Counted from the first letter of the stretch, positions 1 to 9,305 are shown. The stretch: 33,699 bases of DNA from Thermodesulfovibrio sp. (GCA_026415595.1 JAOAGU010000003.1:1-33699), one strand, 5' to 3'. Translations and numbers: made by a program. Notes: generated by a model from the sequence alone, not told the origin.

Positions 1-19
1 AGATGTGTATAAGAGACAG
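1..19. other. Tn5 mosaic-end / Nextera transposase adapter sequence (artifact)
   Basis: Bases 1-19 are AGATGTGTATAAGAGACAG, the 19-bp Tn5 mosaic end used in Nextera libraries, exactly at the contig edge. Confidence 0.95.
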
Positions 20-879
20 GCTCTATCTTTATCTTTATTTAAAAAATAGGCTTCGCAGAAAAGTATATCTGAGCCTTTCACAAATTGAATTATTTTGTTG
101 ATATTCTCTTCAGTAGGTGATACATCCATAACATAGGAAATCTTTTCTCCCTTTGTTATTTTCAGAATATGAAAAAGTTTTTCTATATTTAATTTGCCTT
201 TAGGGGTGTCTATTTTTATCCTTGAAGTTTTTCTTTTAGGTTTTAACATTTTTAAAGGATCATAATCGTAATGAGTTTTAATCAATCTTTTTAGCTCGCC
301 AAGCCATGGACCGATTGGTAAGCCTATTTTTTCCAGCTCAACTTTATTAATATTTATATGATAATCTTCCTCTATTGAGTAGGCAATAACTGGAATCCCG
401 TGGGAAAGTATCAGTGCTCTAACTTTAAACAGTGGCTCATTAAGTATGGAGTTGTCTTTAAAAGGAATAATCTGTATTTTTTCAATTTCAAATCCCTTTG
501 ATGCTATAAATTTTCCAATAACTATTTCGTTTTGTCTGATAGCATAGGCTTCAATTTGTAAAGAATAATCGGAGATCAGATTCCATGTATATCCCTTGAG
601 TTTTCCATGAACACATTCAATAATATTTTCAGGACCATACACTCTAAGAGGCTCTTGTCTTCTTAAAACAGCTCTTATTATTTGGTCAAATCCTATGAAA
701 TGGTCAATATGGGTATGGGTGACGAAAATATCACTTACCTTTAAAATTTCATTAAAGGGAATTTTCCTTATATCACCAACATCTAAAAGTAATGCCCTTC
801 TTTCTCTTGATAGTTTTACTAAAACACAGGGGTCACCAAAGGCATTGTTAACTATTTTATAATGAAAAAGTCTTGCCAC
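20..879 (-). CDS. Metallo-beta-lactamase fold hydrolase, RNase Z-like (partial, truncated by contig edge)
   Basis: Continuous open frame on the minus strand from GTG at 879 (GTGGCAAGACTTTTTCAT...), no stop before the edge. Contains the HxHxDH motif (VTHTHIDHFIGFD) and GDP/LLLDVGD-type MBL features. Missing from the ORF track because it has no stop in the window. Confidence 0.85.
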
Positions 880-883
880 AATG

Positions 884-895
884 GTATAATTATAC
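884..895. promoter_or_regulatory. Palindromic overlapping divergent -10 elements (GTATAATTATAC)
   Basis: Perfect 12-bp palindrome giving TATAAT on both strands between divergent genes; the plus strand has extended -10 context TGGTATAAT. Confidence 0.5.
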
Positions 896-932
896 AAAAT
901 TAAGGTGAGATTTTATTAAATTGGAGGATATT

Positions 933-1931
933 ATGTCTGAACTTAGAAGAGATCCGATATCAGGAAGATGGGTTATAATTGCTGTTGAAAGAGGCAAAAG
1001 ACCTTCTGATTTTGCACCCGTGAGTCAAAAAAGAAAAATTAAGGGATTCTGTCCTTTTTGTCCGGGAAATGAATATACTACACCTCATGAAATTATTGCA
1101 TTCCGACCTCCAAACACCGCACCTGATACTCCCGGTTGGACACTGAGAGTTGTCCCTAATAAATTTCCCGCTCTTCAGATTCATGGCGAACTGAATAAAA
1201 GAGGAGAAGGAGTTTACGATAAGATGAATGGTATAGGAGCACATGAAGTTATAATTGAGACACCCGATCACTTATCCTCGCTTTCCACAATTTCTCTGAA
1301 AGCTTTTGAAGATGTTTTATGGTCTTATTATTTTAGAATTACGGACTTAAAAAAGGATATAAGATTTAAATACGTTTTAATTTTTAAAAATGAAGGAGAG
1401 GTTGCAGGAGCTACAATTGAACACTCTCACAGTCAACTAATAGCTTTGCCAATTGTGCCACATTATGTAACAGAGGAGATGATTTCCTCTAAAAAATATT
1501 ATGAATTAAGGGATAGATGTATTTTTTGTGATATAATTGCTCAGGAATTGGAGACAGAAAGGAGAGTGATATATCAAAATGAGGCATATATTGTTCTTGC
1601 ACCTTTTGCACCGAGAGAGCCCTTTGAAACATGGATATTACCCAAAAAACATGAATCAAAATTTGAACCGAGAGAAAAAAGTTTTGCACTTCTTGCAGAG
1701 GCTTTGCAAACTACGCTAAAAAAGCTCGATGCTGTGTTGGAAACACCTCCTTATAACTATGTTCTCCATACTTCTCCTTTTCATGATGAAGTAAACGATT
1801 ACTATCACTGGCACATTGAAATAATACCCAAGCTTACTAAAACGGCAGGATTTGAATGGGGTTCGGGTTTTTTTATCAATCCAACACCACCTGAAGAAGC
1901 TGCAAAATTTATGAGGGAGGCAAAGATATGA
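933..1931 (+). CDS. galT: GalT-family nucleotidyltransferase (galactose-1-phosphate uridylyltransferase-like, HIT superfamily)
   Basis: MSELRRDPISGRWVIIAVERGKRPSDF, CPFCPGNE, HSHSQ and YHWHIEI motifs. ATG at 933 with upstream GGAGG preferred over TTG at 921. Confidence 0.85.
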   Translation: MSELRRDPISGRWVIIAVERGKRPSDFAPVSQKRKIKGFCPFCPGNEYTTPHEIIAFRPPNTAPDTPGWTLRVVPNKFPALQIHGELNKRGEGVYDKMNGIGAHEVIIETPDHLSSLSTISLKAFEDVLWSYYFRITDLKKDIRFKYVLIFKNEGEVAGATIEHSHSQLIALPIVPHYVTEEMISSKKYYELRDRCIFCDIIAQELETERRVIYQNEAYIVLAPFAPREPFETWILPKKHESKFEPREKSFALLAEALQTTLKKLDAVLETPPYNYVLHTSPFHDEVNDYYHWHIEIIPKLTKTAGFEWGSGFFINPTPPEEAAKFMREAKI

Positions 1932-3397
1932 GGTTAGCATTAGTCTCTGCCGAAGCCTATCCTTTCTCAAAAACAGGTGGACTTGGAGATGTTGTGGGTT
2001 CCATTTTTAAAGAGTTTATCAAAGCTGGAATAGATGTGAACTTATTTTTACCGTATTATAGAGTGACAAGAAATAATTTTTATGATAAGGTTGATGATGC
2101 TGGTATCGTTTATGGAGTTCAGATAGGAAAAGATAAAAAATTTGGCGCTGTTCGTTCTGCAAAAGCTACTGTTGATAAAGAGGGAAATTTAATTTTAAAA
2201 CCTGCTCAAAAAGGTAATATATTTTTTATTGAACATAATGATTTTTTTGAAAGAGACCAGCTTTATGGAACTAACTATGGGGAGTATCCTGATAATGCTG
2301 AGAGATTTGTCTTTTTCTCAAGGGCTGTTCTTGAGGTTTGTAAAATTTTAAATTTTAAATTTGATATAATTCATTGCCATGATTGGCATACAGCTCTTAT
2401 TCCCCTTTATCTTAAAACTTTATATAAAGAATGTCTTTGTTTTGAGAGGAATAAAACAATTTTGACTATTCATAATCTTGGATATCAAGGCGTATTTCCA
2501 AGGGAAAAGCTTGAATCAACAGGATTTGGCTGGGAGATGTTCCATATTGACAGTTTGGAGTTCTATGGAATGGTAAATTTTTTAAAGGGGGGTATATTTA
2601 ATGCAGATTATGTTACTACTGTAAGTCCTACCTATGCGAAAGAGATATTGACACCTGAATATGGTTTTGGACTTGATGGTGTTTTAAGAAAAAGAAAGGA
2701 TAGGTTAGTAGGAATTTTAAATGGAATAGACTATGAAATATGGAATCCTGAAGAAGACCCATATATTATAAAAAATTATGGGATAAATACTATTGATGAG
2801 AAAGTTAAAAATAAAGAAGCATTGATAAAGATGACAGAACTTGACTGTGATATTAATACTCCTCTTGTTGCATTTATTGGCAGAATGGCTTCACAAAAAG
2901 GTATAGATATTTTAATTGATTCTCTGCCAAATTTGATTGATAAAGGGATTAGATTTATTCTTGAAGGTACAGGCGAAGCTTTTTATGAAAATAAAGCCAG
3001 AGAAATTCAAAAAAATTTTCCTGCTAAAGTCTATGCATTCATTGTTTTTGATGAGATTTTAGCTCATAAGATTTATGCAGGAGCAGATGGTCTCATCTTG
3101 CCATCTAAGTACGAACCCTGTGGATTAAGTCAATTAATTGCTATGAGATATGGTACTATCCCCATATGCAGAAAAACTGGTGGATTTGCTGATACAGTAG
3201 AAGATGGCATTACAGGATTTCTCTTTGAAAATTTTGATTCCCCCTCTTTGATATTTTCAGTGGAGAGATTTCTTAAAATTTACAATGATAAAGAAAAATT
3301 AAGGGAAATGAACCTAACTGCGATGAAAAAGGATTTTTCTTGGTCAAATATATGTAAAGAGTATATAAAATTATACGAGAAGGTTAGAGATTTATGA
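1928..3397 (+). CDS. glgA: Glycogen synthase (GT5)
   Basis: MRLALVSAEAYPFSKTGGLGDVVGS N-terminus, and C-terminal AGADGLILPSKYEPCGLSQLIAMRYGTIPI. Confidence 0.93.
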   Translation: MRLALVSAEAYPFSKTGGLGDVVGSIFKEFIKAGIDVNLFLPYYRVTRNNFYDKVDDAGIVYGVQIGKDKKFGAVRSAKATVDKEGNLILKPAQKGNIFFIEHNDFFERDQLYGTNYGEYPDNAERFVFFSRAVLEVCKILNFKFDIIHCHDWHTALIPLYLKTLYKECLCFERNKTILTIHNLGYQGVFPREKLESTGFGWEMFHIDSLEFYGMVNFLKGGIFNADYVTTVSPTYAKEILTPEYGFGLDGVLRKRKDRLVGILNGIDYEIWNPEEDPYIIKNYGINTIDEKVKNKEALIKMTELDCDINTPLVAFIGRMASQKGIDILIDSLPNLIDKGIRFILEGTGEAFYENKAREIQKNFPAKVYAFIVFDEILAHKIYAGADGLILPSKYEPCGLSQLIAMRYGTIPICRKTGGFADTVEDGITGFLFENFDSPSLIFSVERFLKIYNDKEKLREMNLTAMKKDFSWSNICKEYIKLYEKVRDL

Positions 3398-6000
3398 AAG
3401 AATTGAAGGCATTGTATGAACTGATTCATTTACTTGAAGTGTCTGAAGACACGGATGTTTTACTTGAAAGACTAATTTTTCATGTTACTGAACTTATGAA
3501 TGCTCAATCTGCGGTTTTAAGGTTTATAAGAGATAAAAAACTCTATGTAGCTGCGACTTTTAATTTACAATCTTATAAGCCTGAGATAGACATAGATGAA
3601 GGGTTATGCGGAAAGGTAATTAAAGAAAGAAAAGTGAAAATTTTTAACAAGGAAGATCTTGAAAATGAAGAACTTGATATATCCGCATATTCTGCTATTT
3701 GTTTGCCTCTTGTCATAAGAAAAGCTGGTATATATAAAGTAGATGAAATAGATAAAGAGGAACAAATTATTGGTACCATCCTTGTTTACAATAAGATAAA
3801 TTCAGAGGAAGGAATAGGGGAGTTTACTGAGGATGACATAAGGCTTGGAGAACTTTTCTCCTCAATTGCATCTCTTATTATTCTTAAATCAATTCAGTAT
3901 AAAGAAATACATGAACTAAAAAGCTATCTTGAAAGCTTGATACAAAGCTCTGCTGATGCTATTGTTGCTACTGATCTTAATAACGTGGTAACAGCCTGGA
4001 ATAGAGGTGCTGAGATAATATTTGGTTATAAAAAAGAGGAAGTTATAGGTAAGCCATTACCTGTAATACCAGATTTCTTGATTGAGGTTGAAAAATTTTA
4101 TGTTGAAAAAATTAAAAGGGGGGAAACTCTTAAAGAGATAGAAACAGTTAGAGTGACGAAGGATCATAGATTAATAGAAATTAGCCTAACACTATCTCCC
4201 ATCAGAAATATGGCAGGAGAGATAGTAGGAATAAGCAGAATTGGAAGAGATATCACAGAAAAGAAGAAACTGGAGAGAGAACTAATAAGAAGAAATGAAG
4301 AGCTCACTAAAATTCTTTTCGTTAGTTCGGTTGTAAGAAGTACATTGTCGCTTAATAGATTGTTAAGGATGATTTTAACAGTTATAACAATGGGAGAAGG
4401 CTTAGGTTTTAATAGAGCTGTACTTTTCCTTTTAGACGAAGAAAGTAATACATTAAGAGGGAAAATGGCTGTAGGTCCTTCAAGTTATGAAGAAGCATGG
4501 CAAATCTGGTCGAGTCTTTCAAAAAGCAAAAAGAGTCTTTATGAAGTTTTAGAAGAATTAAGTAAAAGGGAGTTTGAGGAAGATTCATTTTTTGATAGAC
4601 TTTGTAGAAATCTTTCAATTCCATTAGATATAAACACGCCTATTACAAAGGCGGTTAAAGAGAAAAGAGTTTTCAATATACAAGATGTTTATAAAGAAGA
4701 GGCAGATCCTTTAATTATTCAGCAACTTGGAAGTTTTGCTTACGCTATTGTTCCACTAATTTCTAAAGGAGAATCAATAGGAGCTATATGGGTTGATAAT
4801 CTATATACTCGAAAACCCATAACAGATCAAGATATAAAATTTTTAAAAGGATTTGCAGATCAGGTTGCAGGTGCGATAGAGAATGCATGGATATTTGAGA
4901 AGGTAGAACAAGCTGAAAAAGAAATGGAGATGTTATTTAACTCTATCACCGATTTATTGTATTACACAGATGAATTTTACTCAATCAAAAAGGTCAATAA
5001 GGCTTTTCTCAAAAAAATAGGCAAGGAAGAAAAGGAAGTGATAGATAAAAAATGTTTCCAGATAATTCATAGAACTGACCATCCATTAAAAAATTGTCCC
5101 CACCGACAGGCAATAGAGAATAAGAGAGAAAAAATAGGTGAAATAGAGGAAAACTATCTTGATGGTGTATATTTGGTATCAAGCTCACCAATTTTTGATA
5201 AGGAAGGAAATTTAAAGGGTACTATCAATCTTGCAAGAGATATTACAGAGATAAGAGGATTAAGAGAAAAGATAGCTTCTATGGAGAAGATGGCTGCATT
5301 AGGTGAGATGGCTGCAAAAGTTGCCCATGAAATCAGAAATCCTTTACTTGCAATTGGTGGTTTTGCAAAGAGGCTCAATAAAGAAATAAAGGAAGAAAAA
5401 TTGAGGGAATATGTTAGAGTAATTGTTGATGAAACAATAAGGCTAGAAAAAATATTGAATGAAACTCTCAGTTTTGTAAAGCCTCAACCCTCTCCTAAAA
5501 TTACCTTTAAGATTAATAATTTAATATCTGATATAGCTAATCTTACAGATTCAACATTAAAATATAACAATAATAAATTAATAATTGAAGCAGAGGAGGA
5601 AATTATAATCTTAGGCAGTTATGACAAGTTGAAAGAGGTTTTGCTCAATCTCATAACAAATGCCAATGAAGCAACAAAGGACGGAACTATTACTTTAAGA
5701 TTAAGAAGACTAATAGAACACTTCAAAGAAGAGAATTTATCTGGTGAATTTTGTCTAATTGAGGTTGAAGACACAGGGTCTGGGATTTCAAAGGAAAATC
5801 TAAAAAAAATTTTTAATCCTTTTTTCACTACAAAAATAAATGGGACAGGCTTGGGACTTGTGATATCAAAGAAGATTGTAGATGAACATGGTGGTATAAT
5901 TAAAGTAGAAAGTGAAGAAAATAAAGGTACGATTTTTAGGGTTTATTTGCCAATTTATAAAGAAGGGGGTAAAAATAATGAAAATAATGGTAGTAGATGA
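3394..6000 (+). CDS. Multi-sensor histidine kinase (apparent GAF-PAS-GAF-PAS-HisKA-HATPase)
   Basis: HisKA motif AAKVAHEIRNPLLAIGG; HATPase motifs VLLNLITNANEA, VEDTGSGI, TKINGTGLGLVISKKIV; PAS-like segments ending in ISRIGRDITEKK and INLARDITE. Confidence 0.9.
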   Translation: MKELKALYELIHLLEVSEDTDVLLERLIFHVTELMNAQSAVLRFIRDKKLYVAATFNLQSYKPEIDIDEGLCGKVIKERKVKIFNKEDLENEELDISAYSAICLPLVIRKAGIYKVDEIDKEEQIIGTILVYNKINSEEGIGEFTEDDIRLGELFSSIASLIILKSIQYKEIHELKSYLESLIQSSADAIVATDLNNVVTAWNRGAEIIFGYKKEEVIGKPLPVIPDFLIEVEKFYVEKIKRGETLKEIETVRVTKDHRLIEISLTLSPIRNMAGEIVGISRIGRDITEKKKLERELIRRNEELTKILFVSSVVRSTLSLNRLLRMILTVITMGEGLGFNRAVLFLLDEESNTLRGKMAVGPSSYEEAWQIWSSLSKSKKSLYEVLEELSKREFEEDSFFDRLCRNLSIPLDINTPITKAVKEKRVFNIQDVYKEEADPLIIQQLGSFAYAIVPLISKGESIGAIWVDNLYTRKPITDQDIKFLKGFADQVAGAIENAWIFEKVEQAEKEMEMLFNSITDLLYYTDEFYSIKKVNKAFLKKIGKEEKEVIDKKCFQIIHRTDHPLKNCPHRQAIENKREKIGEIEENYLDGVYLVSSSPIFDKEGNLKGTINLARDITEIRGLREKIASMEKMAALGEMAAKVAHEIRNPLLAIGGFAKRLNKEIKEEKLREYVRVIVDETIRLEKILNETLSFVKPQPSPKITFKINNLISDIANLTDSTLKYNNNKLIIEAEEEIIILGSYDKLKEVLLNLITNANEATKDGTITLRLRRLIEHFKEENLSGEFCLIEVEDTGSGISKENLKKIFNPFFTTKINGTGLGLVISKKIVDEHGGIIKVESEENKGTIFRVYLPIYKEGGKNNENNGSR

Positions 6001-6337
6001 TGAAAAGAATATCTTGATGTTATATCAATCAGAACTTGAAGATGAAGGGTACGAAGTAGTAGCAGCCAATTCTGGCAAAGAAGCACTGGAATTATTTGAT
6101 AAAGAAAAACCTGACCTGGTTACGCTTGATATTATGATGCCTGATATTGATGGTATTCAGGTTTTAAGACAACTTAAAGAAAAAAATCCAAACATTCCTG
6201 TAATTATGCTTACTGCTTATGATTATAGAGATGATTTTTCCATTTGGGCATCAGATGCTTATGTGGTAAAATCGTCTGATTTGGGTTCCCTAAAAGACAC
6301 CATCAAACAGGTAGCAGAAAAATTTGGTATAAAATGA
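5978..6337 (+). CDS. Single-domain response regulator (receiver only)
   Basis: MKIMVVDDEKNILMLYQ...VTLDIMMPDIDG...VIMLTAYD...YVVKSSD. ATG at 5978 behind AGAAGGGGG is a better start than 5912. Confidence 0.9.
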   Translation: MKIMVVDDEKNILMLYQSELEDEGYEVVAANSGKEALELFDKEKPDLVTLDIMMPDIDGIQVLRQLKEKNPNIPVIMLTAYDYRDDFSIWASDAYVVKSSDLGSLKDTIKQVAEKFGIK

Positions 6338-7629
6338 AAGCATTTGCTATTGCTTTGCTTTTTATTTTAACATTTCCACTTATGGGATTTTGTGAAATAA
6401 AGGAAGAAATCTTTAAAAATGGACTAAAACTCATTTTAATAAAAGATAATTCATCGCCTGTTGCCACTTTTCAAGTTTGGTATAAGGTAGGAGCTATTAA
6501 CGAGCCTGAGGGTAAATCTGGTATAAGCCACCTACTTGAACACTTAATGTTTAGAGGAAGCAAAAATTATCCTGGTAATGTTTTTTCAAAAATTATTCAG
6601 TCACAGGGTGGCGTTGACAATGCTTTTACAACGAAAGACTATACTGTCTATTATCAAAAGCTCACACCTTCAAAATTAGATATCTCAATTAATCTTGAAT
6701 CAGACAGGATGGAAAATCTCCTTTTACAGAGAGAGGATTTTGAACTTGAAAAGAAAATAGTACTTGAAGAAAGAAGACAAAGATATGAAGATAATCCTGA
6801 AAGTCTTATTATTGAAGAGGTTATAGGAACAGCCTTTAAAGTACATCCCTATCGTAGACCTGTGATAGGCTGGACAGAGGATATTCAATCAATAACTTTT
6901 GAAGATATAAAACAGTATTATCATAAATATTACTGTCCTGATAATGCTTTTATAATAGTGGCTGGGGATATTAATGATGATATTATTGAAAAAATTAGAG
7001 AAAAATTTGAAAAAATACCTTCCTGTAAGGATATATCAGAATCAAAGAAACTTTATGAGCCGAAACAGTATGGAGAAAGAAGGTTAATTCTAAAGAAACA
7101 AACTTATCTTCCTATGCTTGTAATGGTTTATAAGGTACCAGCTTATCCAAAAATTGATAGTCTTTCTCTTGAAATACTAAGCACGATTTTAGGAGAAGGG
7201 AAAAGTTCAAGACTTTTCAGAAAGCTTGTAAATGAAAAGGCTTTGGTGGTGGATATAGAAACCTCCAATTCACCTTTGAGTAGAGATGGTTTTTTGTTTT
7301 TTATTGTAGCATCAATAAGAGATAAGCAAAAGGTTGAAGAGGTTGAAAAAATTATAAGAGAAGAGATTGAAAAGATAAAAAGTGAACTGCCCTCTGAAAA
7401 GGAAATTGAAAAAGCTAAAAATCAAGTGGAAGCTTCTTTTCTTTTTAGTCAGGATTCGGTTTTTGGACAAGCTCTTATTTTAGGTAGATTCGAGATTATA
7501 AGTAGCTGGAAGATGATTGAAAAGTATAAACAGGAGATTATGAAAATTTCTGGGAATGACCTGGTTGAGGTAGCAAAAAAATATCTTAATGAAGACAATT
7601 TAACAGTAGGAATTTTATTGCCAAAATGA
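6334..7629 (+). CDS. M16 family zinc peptidase (insulinase/MPP-beta-like) with signal-like N-terminus
   Basis: HLLEHLMFRGS (HxxEH) and downstream M16 features; hydrophobic N-terminus. Confidence 0.9.
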   Translation: MKAFAIALLFILTFPLMGFCEIKEEIFKNGLKLILIKDNSSPVATFQVWYKVGAINEPEGKSGISHLLEHLMFRGSKNYPGNVFSKIIQSQGGVDNAFTTKDYTVYYQKLTPSKLDISINLESDRMENLLLQREDFELEKKIVLEERRQRYEDNPESLIIEEVIGTAFKVHPYRRPVIGWTEDIQSITFEDIKQYYHKYYCPDNAFIIVAGDINDDIIEKIREKFEKIPSCKDISESKKLYEPKQYGERRLILKKQTYLPMLVMVYKVPAYPKIDSLSLEILSTILGEGKSSRLFRKLVNEKALVVDIETSNSPLSRDGFLFFIVASIRDKQKVEEVEKIIREEIEKIKSELPSEKEIEKAKNQVEASFLFSQDSVFGQALILGRFEIISSWKMIEKYKQEIMKISGNDLVEVAKKYLNEDNLTVGILLPK

Positions 7630-8951
7630 AATTAAAATTATTAGTCCTATTATCAATTTCTTTATTTTTTTTATCGAATTACACCTTTGCAGGAGATATT
7701 AATATGGACTTTAGAACAATGAGCTTAAACAACGGTGCAAAGATAAAGCATCTTTATCGTGACAGCATACCAATAGTTTATGTTACAGTTTTAATCCCAG
7801 TATCTCCTTTGGATGAGACCAAGCCTTCTCAGGCATATCTAACAGCTCATATGCTTACTCATGGCACGAAAAAACGTTCTGCAAGACAAATTGAAGATGA
7901 GATAGATTTTTTAGCCATATCAATTGAAAAGAAAATTACCCATGACTATACAATGTTAACCCTTGCAACTACAAAAAGACATTTGAAAGAAGCAATTGAA
8001 ATATTTTTTGACATACTAAAAAATCCTATTTTCCCTGAAGATGAATTTAAAAAAGAAGTGGACATACTTGAAAAATCTCTCAGACAAATGGAAGAAGATC
8101 CTTCCTTCATAGCAAATAAAAAATTTTTAAAAAATCTTTTTGGTGAACATCCCTATGGCAGACCTGTAGAAGGCGACCCGGAGAAATTGAAAAATCTCAG
8201 AAGAAAAGATTTAATAGAGTTTTATGAACGGTTCTATAAACCCGATAAAATGATTTTTTCTTTTGTAGGTGATATAAATAATGAGGAATTGAATGAAATA
8301 AAAGAGTTTTATATTGAAAAATGGGAAGGTAAAAGCCCAGAAAGAAAAATAAATACTATAGGCTTTACAAAAAGGGATAAACCAATAGATGTATTGGTCA
8401 CAAGAGATGACCTCACGCAGTCTACCATTATTCTTGGTTATGAAGGCATAAGTAGAAAAGACCCTGATTTTTATGCATTCAGCCTCATGAACTACATTTT
8501 AGGTGGAGGAGGACTTACATCCAGATTAGCTAAAATAGTAAGAGAAGAAAAGGGTCTTGCATACTCTATTTATAGCACCTTTACACCCTATTTATTACCA
8601 GGGGCATTTTATATTGAAGTAAAAACTAAAGCTGAGAATACTAAGAATGTTATAAAAATTATCCTTGACGAATTAAAAAAAATTTCATCAAATGGCGTAA
8701 CAGAGGAAGAAATAAAAGAAGCTAAATTATTTTTAACTGGCAGTTTCCCATTAAGATTTGATACCATGCGAAAAATTAGTGAATTTTTACCTCTTTTAGA
8801 TTTTTATGAACTTGGTAATGACTATTTTTTAAAATATAATGAATATATCAATAAAGTAAACAGTCAAGATATTTTGATAATTTCAAAAAGGATTTTAACC
8901 CAAAATTATATTTCTGTTATTGTTGGTCCATCCACAGTAAAAATGAATTAA
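7626..8951 (+). CDS. M16 family protein, catalytically degenerate subunit with signal-like N-terminus
   Basis: Equivalent motif is HMLTHGT (no Glu as in HxxEH); retains GGGGLTSRLAKIVREEKGLAYSIYS C-terminal M16 motif. Confidence 0.85.
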   Translation: MKLKLLVLLSISLFFLSNYTFAGDINMDFRTMSLNNGAKIKHLYRDSIPIVYVTVLIPVSPLDETKPSQAYLTAHMLTHGTKKRSARQIEDEIDFLAISIEKKITHDYTMLTLATTKRHLKEAIEIFFDILKNPIFPEDEFKKEVDILEKSLRQMEEDPSFIANKKFLKNLFGEHPYGRPVEGDPEKLKNLRRKDLIEFYERFYKPDKMIFSFVGDINNEELNEIKEFYIEKWEGKSPERKINTIGFTKRDKPIDVLVTRDDLTQSTIILGYEGISRKDPDFYAFSLMNYILGGGGLTSRLAKIVREEKGLAYSIYSTFTPYLLPGAFYIEVKTKAENTKNVIKIILDELKKISSNGVTEEEIKEAKLFLTGSFPLRFDTMRKISEFLPLLDFYELGNDYFLKYNEYINKVNSQDILIISKRILTQNYISVIVGPSTVKMN

Positions 8952-9205
8952 CTTAGTTTTTTGATACAATTGTTGTCTTTTTTCTTCTATCAGCTATGTT
9001 ATTTTTATCCATAAAGCAATTTTTAGGTTGATAAAACTTGAATTTTAAGCAGTATAAGTTTTATATTTAAAATTGTTGATAAATGAATTAGATACTTCAT
9101 TCTGAGTTTATTCAAGTTTTATAACAAATATAATATAATTTATCAATTAAATTTTACTCAGAAGGAAGAAAATATTATTTTTCGTATTTTTACAAAGCGT
9201 TATTC

Positions 9206-9234
9206 TTGACACTTTTTATATTTTTTGATAAACT
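9206..9234 (+). promoter_or_regulatory. Candidate sigma70-type promoter for the str cluster
   Basis: TTGACA (9206-9211), 17-nt spacer, TAAACT (9229-9234). A second possible element begins TTGACT at 9243. Confidence 0.45.
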
Positions 9235-9305
9235 AATAAGTCTTGACTGTGAATGTTAAAAAATTATTAAAAATAAAATTAGCTATTTTTAAATGAGGTG
9301 AAAAA

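Noticed and set aside
960-1271. 103-aa minus-strand ORF opposite galT
   Set aside because: No domain resemblance; overlaps a strong sense CDS.
5912-5977. Response regulator starting at 5912
   Set aside because: The extra 22 residues are out-of-frame coding of the kinase C-terminus; ATG 5978 has a strong Shine-Dalgarno and starts the conserved receiver fold.
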